Positions 1 to 7,176 of a DNA stretch of 11,989 nt are shown piece by piece. The stretch comes from an uncultured Ruminococcus sp. (lineage in GTDB: Bacteria; Bacillota; Clostridia; Oscillospirales; CAG-272): positions 1 through 11,989 of the forward strand of contig CACXCL010000029.1 of assembly GCA_902766115.1 (NCBI GenBank), written 5' to 3'. Both the position numbers and the translations under genes were made by a program. The number at the start of each line of letters is the position of its first letter. Position 1 is the stretch's first letter. The notes below the pieces were generated by a model that saw only the letters and a list, made by a program, of their open reading frames with translations, was not told the DNA's origin and did not search any database.

Positions 1-78
1 CTGAGTACCGGCTGCTCGCTATGCTTTACCGGGTGCGGACTCCCACCGCACTATATTACCTGCACCGAACTGGCGCAC
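1..78 (-). mobile_element. 5' end of a group II intron (IIC-like), partial
   Basis: Read on the minus strand from position 78 outward, the sequence starts GTGCGCC, continues with GGTGCAG and a TATAG-type linker, then has a 6-bp hairpin (GTGCGG/CCGCAC) with a 7-base loop containing GGGAGT. The order GTGyGCC, GGTGCAG, TATAG, GTGrGAGTCC and then an AGCC-ending segment is what I recall of the start of domain I of bacterial group IIC introns such as the Oceanobacillus iheyensis intron. The same sequence occurs inverted at 11910-11987. Only the 5' tip lies in the window. Domain V and the maturase would be outside it. The assignment rests on remembered similarity, not on a covariance search. Confidence 0.7.
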
Positions 79-92
79 CTCCTTTGATTAGA

Positions 93-121
93 ATTATAAT
101 ATCGCCTTGCAGATTTGTCAA
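93..121 (-). promoter_or_regulatory. Perfect-consensus sigma-A promoter pointing into the left intron
   Basis: On the minus strand TTGACA (116-121) and TATAAT (93-98) are separated by exactly 17 bases. The predicted start falls near 86. The transcript would begin within CAAAGGAGG and enter the intron 5' end at 78 almost at once. It would serve a gene beyond the left edge, with the intron sitting in its leader. Confidence 0.8.
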
Positions 122-208
122 CACGGTCACAAGATTTGACTGTGAATACTTTTTCAATATAATTTATAAAAAAGCAAAAACACAGCGCCGATTTGTATAA
201 AACAAACA

Positions 209-237
209 TTGACAACGGACTGTGCATAAAATATAAT
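209..237 (+). promoter_or_regulatory. Perfect-consensus sigma-A promoter for aspartokinase
   Basis: TTGACA (209-214), a 17-base spacer and TATAAT (232-237) form a full-consensus vegetative promoter. The predicted transcription start is about 244. That is only 3-4 bases before the ATG at 248, so translation more likely begins at 290. Confidence 0.85.
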
Positions 238-289
238 TAAGGCTGTAATGTTTTTTACGACTCCTAACATGAAAGAAGTGGTATTTAGT

Positions 290-1639
290 ATGTCTGATCG
301 GATCAGCCGACACGGCGCAGACCAGACTTTGAAGGTCGCAAAATTCGGCGGGAGTTCTCTGTCAGATGGGGAACAGTTCAGAAAAGTAAAAAAGATCGTT
401 TTATCTGATCCCAGGATCAGATTCGTGATACCGTCCGCTCCCGGAAAACGTTTTGACGGCGACAGTAAGGTTACCGACATGCTTTATGATTGTTATAATC
501 TTTCGTCGTCAGGCGAAGACGTTGAAGAACTGTTTTCAAGGGTGACGGAGAGATATGACTCGATCATCGGGGAACTTGGGATCGATCTTGATCTTACGGA
601 AGAGTATCTCCATATAAAATGGGCGATCACCCATCACGCGGGTCGCGACTACGCCGCAAGCCGCGGAGAGTATCTTAACGGGAAGATCCTCGCTTCATTT
701 CTCGGTTTCGATTTTCTTGATCCGGCTCCTTTTATCAAATTCGCAGACGACGGCGTGTTTGAATCGGAAATCACGAACACGCTTCTCGGTACCGAGCTAA
801 AAAAGCATGAATACGCCGTTATTCCCGGGTTCTACGGCTCAATGCCAAACGGCACCATAAAAACGTTCTCTCGCGGCGGGTCAGATATAACGGGCTCGAT
901 CGTCGCCAGAGCGTCGTACGCCTCGATTTACGAAAACTGGACTGACGTGGACGGGTTTTTAATGGCCGATCCCCGAATCGTTGACAATCCCAAGACGATC
1001 GACACCATCACATATAAGGAACTCCGCGAGCTTTCCTATATGGGTGCGGGCGTCCTTCACGAGGATTCCATATTCCCGGTCCGTTCGGTTGGGATACCGA
1101 TAAATATCAAAAACACCAATCACCCGGACACTATGGGGACGATGATAGTCTCGGACGTCGGCGCACCGGAATCATCGACCGTAATCACGGGGATAGCCGG
1201 GAAAAAGGGGTTCTCCGTCATCTCGATCGAAAAGGCGATGATGAACTCCGAGACCGGCTTCGGCAGACGGGTCCTGGAGGCAATCGAAAAAGAAGGAGTG
1301 TCTTTTGAACATCTTCCGTCAGGTATTGATACGATGAGCGTCGTGCTCGATACGGAAATGATGGGAGAGAGCAGGGACAGGATCCTCAACAGGATCTGCT
1401 CAACGGTCGAACCCGATACGATCACCATTGAAGACGGGCTGGCGCTTATCGCCGTCGTCGGACGCGGTATGGTCAAGGCAAAGGGTACCGCCGCGAGAGT
1501 GTTCAACGCTCTGACAAAAGCCGATATAAACATTAAGATGATCGACCAGGGTTCATCCGAGTTCAACATCATAATCGGCGTTGACGAGAACGTTTTTGAA
1601 TCCGCTTTGAGATCTATTTATTCCGAATTTGTCAAATAA
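290..1639 (+). CDS. lysC: Aspartokinase (monofunctional, tandem ACT domains)
   Basis: This enzyme phosphorylates L-aspartate in the cytoplasm, the first committed step to lysine, threonine, methionine and, in spore formers, diaminopimelate/dipicolinate. The amino-acid kinase domain begins with KFGGSS (residues 18-23 from the chosen start). It includes SRGEYLNG, the SRGGSD nucleotide/substrate loop, and the family motif ELSYMGAGVLH. Roughly the last 140 residues form two ACT-type regulatory units, including RVLEAIEKEGVSFEHLPSG and a second one with MIDQGSSEFNI. ACT domains normally carry amino-acid feedback inhibition, but which amino acid cannot be read here. The longer reading frame opens with an ATG at 248. 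I chose 290 because the promoter at 209-237 would leave 248 almost leaderless, and AAAGAAG lies upstream of 290. The length of 449 residues is normal. The gene appears monocistronic, and lysC is used as the generic symbol. Confidence 0.93.
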   Translation: MSDRISRHGADQTLKVAKFGGSSLSDGEQFRKVKKIVLSDPRIRFVIPSAPGKRFDGDSKVTDMLYDCYNLSSSGEDVEELFSRVTERYDSIIGELGIDLDLTEEYLHIKWAITHHAGRDYAASRGEYLNGKILASFLGFDFLDPAPFIKFADDGVFESEITNTLLGTELKKHEYAVIPGFYGSMPNGTIKTFSRGGSDITGSIVARASYASIYENWTDVDGFLMADPRIVDNPKTIDTITYKELRELSYMGAGVLHEDSIFPVRSVGIPINIKNTNHPDTMGTMIVSDVGAPESSTVITGIAGKKGFSVISIEKAMMNSETGFGRRVLEAIEKEGVSFEHLPSGIDTMSVVLDTEMMGESRDRILNRICSTVEPDTITIEDGLALIAVVGRGMVKAKGTAARVFNALTKADINIKMIDQGSSEFNIIIGVDENVFESALRSIYSEFVK

Positions 1640-1643
1640 AAAA

Positions 1644-1673
1644 TGTGACGCCGGTTTCATAACCGGCGTCACA
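1644..1673. terminator. Bidirectional intrinsic terminator between lysC and the HIT gene
   Basis: A 13-bp perfect stem (1644-1656 with 1661-1673) closes a TCAT loop. Read on the minus strand it is followed by six Ts then ATTT, which makes it a strong terminator for the convergent HIT gene. On the plus strand the T-run is missing, so it ends aspartokinase transcription less certainly. Confidence 0.85.
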
Positions 1674-1687
1674 AAGATATGAACCTG

Positions 1688-2029
1688 TCAGACGCCCATA
1701 TGGATCGGGAGTTTTGCACCGCCTAAAATGTGAAAATGAAGATGGGGCACCGACTGTCCGCCGTCCGGTCCGACATTGGTTATGACCCTGTATCCGCCTG
1801 TCAGATCCTCATCCTTCGCAATCTGCGGGATGACCTCGAAAATATGCGCGATGATCTCCGAGTTCGTCGTGTCGATCATGTCGGCGGACGCTATGTGATC
1901 CTTCGGCACCACCAGTATATGTACGGGCGCCTCGGGATTGATGTCACGGAACGCCAGAACAGTGTCGTCCTCATATACTTTTTTTGACGGGATGTCTCCC
2001 CTTATAATTCCGCAAAAAACGCAGTCCAT
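1688..2029 (-). CDS. HIT-family hydrolase (HINT-like)
   Basis: This is a histidine-triad nucleotide-binding protein of the HINT/protein kinase C inhibitor type. The family hydrolyses purine nucleoside phosphoramidates and similar nucleotide conjugates in the cytoplasm. At 113 residues it has the usual length. It opens with a Cys-x-x-Cys pair (C3, C6) in DCVFCGIIRGDIP, has PKDH at 42-45, and ends with the triad HLHFHIL (H96, H98, H100), where H98 is the expected nucleophile. The cysteines with H45 and H96 fit the zinc site seen in many bacterial members. The start at 2029 is set by AGGAG five bases upstream. The frame extends further upstream, but that part matches the leader. It is transcribed from its own promoter, divergent from the amidohydrolase gene. 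The physiological substrate is unknown. Confidence 0.93.
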   Translation of the reverse strand: MDCVFCGIIRGDIPSKKVYEDDTVLAFRDINPEAPVHILVVPKDHIASADMIDTTNSEIIAHIFEVIPQIAKDEDLTGGYRVITNVGPDGGQSVPHLHFHILGGAKLPIHMGV

Positions 2030-2075
2030 ATTATCTCCTGTCCGCCGCAGGCTGCGGCTGTCTTTATTTGAATAT

Positions 2076-2104
2076 ATTCTACCACATCTGAAAATAAAAA
2101 TCAA
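2076..2104 (-). promoter_or_regulatory. Extended -10 sigma-A promoter for the HIT gene
   Basis: On the minus strand TTGATT (2099-2104), a 17-base spacer and TAGAAT (2076-2081) are present, with TG one base before the -10. The leader between it and the start codon at 2029 contains a small GC-rich inverted repeat (2044-2058). Confidence 0.7.
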
Positions 2105-2133
2105 TCGGTTGTTTTACACCAACGGGGGTCCCG

Positions 2134-2955
2134 ATGTTTAAAAAATTTGATTCACACACACACGTTTATCCGCCGGAAATAGTCGAAAAAGCGACTCATA
2201 ATCTCGGCAAGTTCTATGATTTTACCGTTGACAGCTATGGCACGCTTGAAGATCTTGAATCACAGTGCAGGAAAAACGGAGTGGACGGTTTCCTCATCCT
2301 TTCCGTCGCCACAAACGCTCATCAGGTCGAAAAAGTCAATACATACGCCGCGGATTGCGTCGTCAAGGCGAAGAAAGACGGGTTTATCGCGGCGGGCTTT
2401 ATGGCAATGCATCAGGATTTTCCCGATATGGAAAGGGAAGTGGATCGCGCGATCTCCCTCGGGCTGTCAGGAATAAAACTTCACCCTGATATTCAGGCGG
2501 TTGACGTTGACGACAAACGTCTTATGCCTCTGTATGAGATCGCGTCCTCAAAGGGCATCCCGGTTTACTTCCACAGCGGTGACGACAGAGCCGAATACAG
2601 GTATTCGGAACCGAAGAAAATAGCTTATATCGCGGAAACATTTCCGTCTTTGAGGATAGCGGCGGCTCATCTCGGAGGATACAAGGCATGGGACGAGTCC
2701 CTTGAATACCTCGCGGGGAGAGAAAACGTCTGGTACGACACTTCAAGCGCCCTCTGGGCGATGTCTGTCGAAAGAGCCGATCATATCATCTCAAAGCTCG
2801 GGACGGAGAGACTGATGTTTGCGACAGACTATCCGACAGTAACGATGGAAAGCGAGATCGAAAGATTTACCGCTGTCACCATGAGTCCCCGCGTTAGGGA
2901 AGAAGTGTATTTCGGCAACGCAATGAGACTCCTCGATCTCGAAGATAATATTTAA
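2134..2955 (+). CDS. Amidohydrolase-2 family metal-dependent hydrolase
   Basis: This is a TIM-barrel metallohydrolase of the amidohydrolase superfamily (amidohydrolase-2 branch, whose members include decarboxylases and lactonases acting on small carboxylated substrates). Metal-ligand motifs are visible in the expected order: DSHTH with H8 and H10 near the N-terminus, GIKLHPD around 113-119, YFHSGD with H147, AAHLGG with H179, and FATDYP with D232. The length of 273 residues suits the family. The start has a G-run Shine-Dalgarno (GGGGG) seven to eight bases upstream. It is followed after two bases by the FkbM-like gene, so the two are probably co-transcribed. I saw no convincing plus-strand promoter in the 100 bases before it, which it shares divergently with the HIT gene. 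The substrate cannot be deduced from sequence. Confidence 0.85.
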   Translation: MFKKFDSHTHVYPPEIVEKATHNLGKFYDFTVDSYGTLEDLESQCRKNGVDGFLILSVATNAHQVEKVNTYAADCVVKAKKDGFIAAGFMAMHQDFPDMEREVDRAISLGLSGIKLHPDIQAVDVDDKRLMPLYEIASSKGIPVYFHSGDDRAEYRYSEPKKIAYIAETFPSLRIAAAHLGGYKAWDESLEYLAGRENVWYDTSSALWAMSVERADHIISKLGTERLMFATDYPTVTMESEIERFTAVTMSPRVREEVYFGNAMRLLDLEDNI

Positions 2956-2957
2956 AA

Positions 2958-4043
2958 ATGAGCTCTTTTTCTTTCGAAAACCGTTCCTTCTGGGACTCGC
3001 TTCCGCGGCGCGAGAAGCCCGTCGTCCTTTACGGTACGGGCAACGGAGCAGATAAGATTCTCGACCTGCTTGAGGCCCGCGGTATCGATGCGGACGGCGT
3101 CTTCGCCTCCGACGGTTTCGTCAGGGATCGCTGTTTTCGGGGAATGAAGGTCATGTCTTATTCTGACGCGGTACGCTGTTTCGGCAATGACATGACCGTT
3201 TTGATGGCTTTCGGATCAAACAGACCGGAAGTGATCCAAACAGCGGAACTTCTTGACGAAAAACATGATCTTATTATTCCCGAAGTCCCTCTTTACGGCG
3301 GATGTTTGTTTGATTACAGTCATTTTCTGGACGTTTATGACAGAATTGAACGATTGTCAGACAGTCTCGCGGACGAGACGTCCCGCGCGATCCTGTATGA
3401 TCTCGTGAATTTCAGACTGACGGGAAAACTGAAATACCTGCGCAGAACACAGTCTCTCTCCGATTCAATGAAGGAATTGATTCATACAGATGAAATACGG
3501 TCTTGTTTTGACGGCGGAGCTTATAAAGGCGATACGCTTCGAGGTATGATGGATTCTTTTCCGCACCTCACACAAGTTTACTGTGTTGAGCCTGATCCGG
3601 CGTCCTTCCGACAACTCAAAGAATTTTCCGAGAGCCGTAAAAACATAATAATCAACCTTCACAACGTTGTATTGTCAGACGCGAGGGGCAGCGTCGGGTT
3701 TTCATCTTCTGCGGGCCGTGGCGCCGGAGTCAGAAGCACGAGCAGGAGAGCCTCTTCCGTAACAATTGCCGCCGACACGGTGGATTCCATCCTTGACGGC
3801 TCGTCTGTTGATTATATCAAACTTGACGTTGAAGGCGACGAGGCCGACGCGCTGCGGGGCGCAAGTGACACGATCCGTTCCTTCAGACCGTGCCTTTCCG
3901 TTTCCGTATATCACAGAACGGACGATTTTCTTTCGATCCCCGACTTGATAAGGACGCTTTATCCGGGTTATCGGCTTTATTTCAGAAGACAGAACTGTAT
4001 TCCCATGTGGGATCTTGATCTTTTTGCCGTTCCGGGGACGTAA
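2958..4043 (+). CDS. FkbM-family methyltransferase with N-terminal Rossmann-like region
   Basis: This is a likely SAM-dependent O-methyltransferase, a family that often methylates sugars or secondary metabolites. Residues 20-110 form a separate Rossmann-like segment (VVLYGTGNGADKILDLL, then a second strand ending VFASD), as found in some FkbM proteins of gut Firmicutes. The catalytic region covers about 180-330, with a motif I equivalent CFDGGAYKGD (183-192), an acidic motif II YCVEPDP (208-214), and the FkbM signature YIKLDVEGDEADAL (286-299). The length is 361 residues. It starts two bases after the amidohydrolase stop with no strong ribosome binding site, which implies translational coupling. 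No terminator follows, and the aldolase operon begins with its own promoter right after the stop. The acceptor substrate is unknown. Confidence 0.82.
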   Translation: MSSFSFENRSFWDSLPRREKPVVLYGTGNGADKILDLLEARGIDADGVFASDGFVRDRCFRGMKVMSYSDAVRCFGNDMTVLMAFGSNRPEVIQTAELLDEKHDLIIPEVPLYGGCLFDYSHFLDVYDRIERLSDSLADETSRAILYDLVNFRLTGKLKYLRRTQSLSDSMKELIHTDEIRSCFDGGAYKGDTLRGMMDSFPHLTQVYCVEPDPASFRQLKEFSESRKNIIINLHNVVLSDARGSVGFSSSAGRGAGVRSTSRRASSVTIAADTVDSILDGSSVDYIKLDVEGDEADALRGASDTIRSFRPCLSVSVYHRTDDFLSIPDLIRTLYPGYRLYFRRQNCIPMWDLDLFAVPGT

Positions 4044-4047
4044 AACG

Positions 4048-4076
4048 TTGACAAAGACCTTTCCGGATAGTACAAT
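4048..4076 (+). promoter_or_regulatory. Sigma-A promoter for the ketodeoxy-sugar operon
   Basis: TTGACA (4048-4053), a 17-base spacer and TACAAT (4071-4076) lie four bases after the FkbM stop. The predicted start near 4083 leaves a short leader carrying GAGGAGG before the ATG at 4105. I see no clear catabolite-repression (cre) operator. Confidence 0.8.
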
Positions 4077-4104
4077 ATACATGATGAAAAGAGGAGGATC
4101 TTCC

Positions 4105-4938
4105 ATGAATATCATTGATGAGTTGTCACTTATAGGAATAGTTCCCGTCGTTGCGATTGACGATGCAAAAAAAGCCGCGCCTCTCGCTGATGCGCTCTGC
4201 AACGGCGGTCTTCCGTGCGCGGAAGTCACTTTCAGGACTGACGCGGCAGAAGACGCCATAAAGATAATGACCGCCTCGCACCCCGACATGATCGTCGGCG
4301 CGGGAACTGTCCTCACAAAGGAACAGGCTGATCGCGCCACGAGCGCCGGCGCGCAATTCATAGTTTCACCGGGACTCAATCCCGATGTGGTAAATCACTG
4401 TATCTCCCACGGTTATCCCGTAGTACCCGGTTGCGCTACGCCCAGCGACATCGAATGCGCGCTCTCGCTGGGGCTTGATACAGTCAAATTCTTTCCCGCG
4501 GAAGCTGCGGGCGGGATAGCGATGATCAAGGCAATGTCAGCCCCTTACGGCAAGGTGAGATTTATGCCCACAGGTGGGATCAACGCGTCGAATCTCAACG
4601 ATTATCTTTCTTTCCCCAAGGTTTTTGCCTGCGGCGGAAGCTGGATGGTCAAGAAAGAGCTGATCAATAAAGGCGAGTTTGACCGGATCACAAAACTTAC
4701 CGAAGAGGCTGTCTCGACAATGCTTTCGCTTCGTGTGAAGGGAATTACCGGGGACTTTACCGTCCCGACGCTGTTGTCGTCCATCCTATCGTTCGGCGAC
4801 GGTAAAGAGATCGTTATTTCCACAAAACATCCGGAAAGAGCGTCATTCCATCTTGCGGGGCAGGGGCTGAGGTTTGACAGTTCGTTTGTGTCGACGGATC
4901 CTGTTTCCGGTTTTAGAATCCGTTTGGAAAAGGAATAA
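4105..4938 (+). CDS. eda: KDPG/KHG aldolase with extra C-terminal segment
   Basis: This class I aldolase splits 2-keto-3-deoxy-6-phosphogluconate into pyruvate and glyceraldehyde-3-phosphate. Core motifs are PVVAIDD (14-20), AEVTFRT with catalytic-type E40 and R44, GAGTVLT (66-71), SPGLNPDV, and VVPGCATPSDIE. The Schiff-base lysine is K128 in TVKFFPAE, followed by MPTGGIN at the phosphate site. The core ends near residue 205. Residues about 212-277 are extra compared with the usual roughly 210-residue enzyme. They resemble the last half of the glyoxalase/VOC-like extension found on some clostridial bifunctional aldolases (EIVIST...ERASFHLAGQGLRF...GFRIRLEK), so they may be a shortened remnant. 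The ATG at 4105 is chosen over upstream ATGs because GGAGG lies seven bases before it. It pairs with the kinase gene 18 bases downstream. Confidence 0.9.
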   Translation: MNIIDELSLIGIVPVVAIDDAKKAAPLADALCNGGLPCAEVTFRTDAAEDAIKIMTASHPDMIVGAGTVLTKEQADRATSAGAQFIVSPGLNPDVVNHCISHGYPVVPGCATPSDIECALSLGLDTVKFFPAEAAGGIAMIKAMSAPYGKVRFMPTGGINASNLNDYLSFPKVFACGGSWMVKKELINKGEFDRITKLTEEAVSTMLSLRVKGITGDFTVPTLLSSILSFGDGKEIVISTKHPERASFHLAGQGLRFDSSFVSTDPVSGFRIRLEKE

Positions 4939-4956
4939 GAAGGGGTGATAAGCAGT

Positions 4957-5979
4957 ATGAAAAAAGTCATAACTTTCGGTGAATTGATGCTCAGGCTTGC
5001 ACCGGAGGGCTATCTGAGATTCGTGCAGGCGGACAGATTCGGCGTGACTTTCGGCGGAGGCGAGGCCAATGTCGCAGTCTCTCTTGCCAACTTCGGTCTT
5101 GACGCCCGTTTTGTTACCAAACTTCCCGAAAATGACATCGGACAGGCGGCCGTCAATTCTCTGAGAAGATACGGCGTAGATACCGGACATATCGTCAGAG
5201 GCGGAGAACGTGTCGGCATTTATTTCCTCGAAAAAGGCGCCAGTCAGCGTCCTTCAAAGGTCATCTATGACAGAGCCGGTTCCGCCATTGCTAAGGCGAC
5301 GATTTCCGATTTTGACTGGGATGTTATTTTTGACGGCGCGGATTGGTTCCATTTCACGGGGATCACTCCGGCGCTCGGAGAAAACGTTGCCGGGATCTGC
5401 CTTGAGGCGTGCAGAAAAGCCAAAGAGAGAGGCATTACCGTTTCCTGCGACCTGAATTACAGAAAGAAACTCTGGTCGAAAGAAAAGGCGAGGGAGACGA
5501 TGACCGAACTGTGTAAATACGTTGACGTTTGTATCGCCAACGAGGAAGACGCCGCTGACGTGTTCGGGATTTCGGCAAAGGGCTCGTCGGTAACGGAAGG
5601 TAAACTCGACAGATCGGGCTATACCGACGTCGCATCTCAGCTTACCGACAAATTCGGATTTGAAGCCGTGGCGATCACGCTCAGGAAGTCGATATCCGCC
5701 AGCGATAATCTTTGGTCGGCTATGCTTTTCAGGAAAGGAGAGTGTTGCTTCAGCAGAGAGTATCCGATCCATATCGTCGACAGAGTAGGCGGAGGCGATT
5801 CTTTCGGAGCCGGGCTGATCTATTCGTTGCTATCGGGATACGGTGACAGCGATGCGATAGAATTTGCAGTCGCCGCCAGTTGCCTCAAACATTCGATCGA
5901 GGGCGACTTCAATATGGTGTCCGTCGACGATGTCAAAAAACTCACCTCCGGAGACGGATCCGGCAGGGTACAGCGATAA
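4957..5979 (+). CDS. kdgK: 2-keto-3-deoxygluconate kinase (PfkB family)
   Basis: This ribokinase-fold sugar kinase is predicted to phosphorylate 2-keto-3-deoxygluconate to KDPG, the substrate of the aldolase just upstream. Family signatures are FGELMLRLAP (7-16), the glycine-rich substrate lid GGGEANVAVSLANFG (33-47), DLNYRKKLW (165-173), and the C-terminal PfkB motif VGGGDSFGAGLIYSL (277-291) with catalytic base D281. At 340 residues it is typical of KdgK. The start at 4957 is preferred over an in-frame GTG at 4945 because AAGGGGTGAT pairs well with anti-Shine-Dalgarno at a proper distance and would overlap that GTG. Substrate specificity is inferred mainly from motif style and the aldolase neighbour. 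Other PfkB sugar kinases share the fold. A terminator follows directly. Confidence 0.9.
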   Translation: MKKVITFGELMLRLAPEGYLRFVQADRFGVTFGGGEANVAVSLANFGLDARFVTKLPENDIGQAAVNSLRRYGVDTGHIVRGGERVGIYFLEKGASQRPSKVIYDRAGSAIAKATISDFDWDVIFDGADWFHFTGITPALGENVAGICLEACRKAKERGITVSCDLNYRKKLWSKEKARETMTELCKYVDVCIANEEDAADVFGISAKGSSVTEGKLDRSGYTDVASQLTDKFGFEAVAITLRKSISASDNLWSAMLFRKGECCFSREYPIHIVDRVGGGDSFGAGLIYSLLSGYGDSDAIEFAVAASCLKHSIEGDFNMVSVDDVKKLTSGDGSGRVQR

Positions 5980-5984
5980 AGAAA

Positions 5985-6018
5985 CAGGACCGCATGTCAG
6001 TGGCGGTCCTGATTTTTT
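5985..6018. terminator. Intrinsic terminator after kdgK, shared by the convergent lipoprotein gene
   Basis: A 9-bp stem (5985-5993 with 6003-6011) with a 9-base loop is followed on the plus strand by A and six Ts. The T-run overlaps the stop codon of the convergent gene. On the minus strand the hairpin is followed by TTTCTTT, so it probably works both ways. Confidence 0.88.
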
Positions 6019-6928
6019 ATTTCAGCGGAATAACAAGTATGTATTCGTAATCCGAAGGCGTCGTCAGCGGGGATATCATATTGTATCCGCCTTCAAATAT
6101 TCTGAGAGGACAGTCCACGACCCAGTCGTCGATGGAGTGCCAGAAGAGATTCTCGCCGGAAAAATCATCCCCCCAGTAAAATCCGATATGACTGTCGATC
6201 GTGTTTCCGTAAATATCCGTCGGATTGCCGTACGCGTCGATCCCGTATGGGGTGGTGTCAGGCGAGAAATAGATTATATCGCCCCGGCGAAGCGATTTTG
6301 AGGCGAGCATTTCTTCTATCGTATCAAACTTACGGCTGACGATTTCTCCATCGTTGAATTCTTCGACGAAAGCCGCCCAGAAATATGAATTGACTATGTC
6401 CGTATAGTACGGCGTGTCGAACATCCACCCGTTATCGACGCATTCATCAACCATGTTTTCGATTTTGTTCAGCACGTTTTCTTTCGCGGAATCTTCCTTG
6501 ACGGAGTTTGTCAGAACGTCAATTACGAAACCCGTACATGTCATACACGGTCCGTCATCCGAAAAACGTCCGTTTGGTCTCATACAGGTGTCGGTGTTAA
6601 ACCCGAGATCGGGATTTCCGTAAGGCGTATTGAGATAATAATCGTCATTTTCATGAGAGGAGAGCCATGAAAGGATATTTTCTCTTGAAGTGCCGAGATA
6701 CTCGTTGAAGTAGAACCCGTCTGGCATTACAGCGGGCGCCGTGCTATCCTTAGTATCCTGCGTATCTTCCGGCCCCGTAGTTTCCGGATCCGGAGTGGCG
6801 ATCACATCTGCTGAAGCATAGTTGGTTTTTTGTCCGTCGTCTGTATCTCTCATCAAGCCGCAGGATATCAATGAGATACTCAGCGTTAAGACGATAAGAA
6901 ATGAGCAATACTTTATCAGTAATTCCAT
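6017..6928 (-). CDS. Lipoprotein with NlpC/P60-like cysteine peptidase/amidase domain
   Basis: This is a predicted cell-surface lipoprotein. The N-terminus has a lysine, a hydrophobic run and the lipobox LISC with C23 as the lipidated residue. A low-complexity Asp/Thr/Pro-rich linker (about 27-68) follows. The C-terminal domain carries a CTGFV motif (C131, comparable to the DCSGFV nucleophile of NlpC/P60 enzymes), RRGDIIYFS (214-222, matching the GDLVFF motif), SHIGFYWG with H247, and FWHS with H264. This layout fits a papain-like NlpC/P60 or related amidase fold, possibly acting on peptidoglycan peptides. The Cys motif lacks the usual Asp before the cysteine, so the exact family is uncertain. 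It has its own promoter and is divergent from the nucleotidyltransferase operon. The Shine-Dalgarno (GATGAGAGA) is weak. Confidence 0.75.
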   Translation of the reverse strand: MELLIKYCSFLIVLTLSISLISCGLMRDTDDGQKTNYASADVIATPDPETTGPEDTQDTKDSTAPAVMPDGFYFNEYLGTSRENILSWLSSHENDDYYLNTPYGNPDLGFNTDTCMRPNGRFSDDGPCMTCTGFVIDVLTNSVKEDSAKENVLNKIENMVDECVDNGWMFDTPYYTDIVNSYFWAAFVEEFNDGEIVSRKFDTIEEMLASKSLRRGDIIYFSPDTTPYGIDAYGNPTDIYGNTIDSHIGFYWGDDFSGENLFWHSIDDWVVDCPLRIFEGGYNMISPLTTPSDYEYILVIPLK

Positions 6929-6959
6929 GTTTGTCTCTCATCTGTAAATAATTTTCTAA

Positions 6960-6988
6960 ATTATACCCGAAAAACAGTCAAAAAGCAA
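6960..6988 (-). promoter_or_regulatory. Sigma-A promoter for the lipoprotein gene
   Basis: On the minus strand TTGCTT (6983-6988), a 17-base spacer and TATAAT (6960-6965) are present. The leader to the start codon at 6928 is about 25 bases. Confidence 0.72.
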
Positions 6989-7090
6989 GTTTTTCTTTCA
7001 TTTGACGACAATGTTTCGGAGCTATCGATACGAAGTCGTTTGTTCCGTGTAAAAAAAATGGATAAAAGCGGATATTTTTCAACTAAGATA

Positions 7091-7119
7091 TTGCATTTTA
7101 CCTTCAATTACAGTAAAAT
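7091..7119 (+). promoter_or_regulatory. Sigma-A promoter for the nucleotidyltransferase-galE operon
   Basis: TTGCAT (7091-7096), a 17-base spacer and TAAAAT (7114-7119) lie 57 bases before the ATG. The intergenic stretch 6929-7176 is AT-rich and otherwise holds only the divergent promoter. Confidence 0.65.
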
Positions 7120-7176
7120 ATTAGTGAATGAAAACTGTAATGGTTAGCTTATTTATTCAGAAAAGAGGACTGTTTT

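Noticed and set aside
1120..1572. Minus-strand frame of 150 residues inside the aspartokinase gene
   Set aside because: It is fully contained in the ACT-domain coding region and has no independent start signal.
3702..4379. Long minus-strand frame opposite the FkbM and aldolase genes
   Set aside because: It crosses two well-supported genes and the promoter between them, and its product resembles no protein family. It is a shadow of high-GC third positions.
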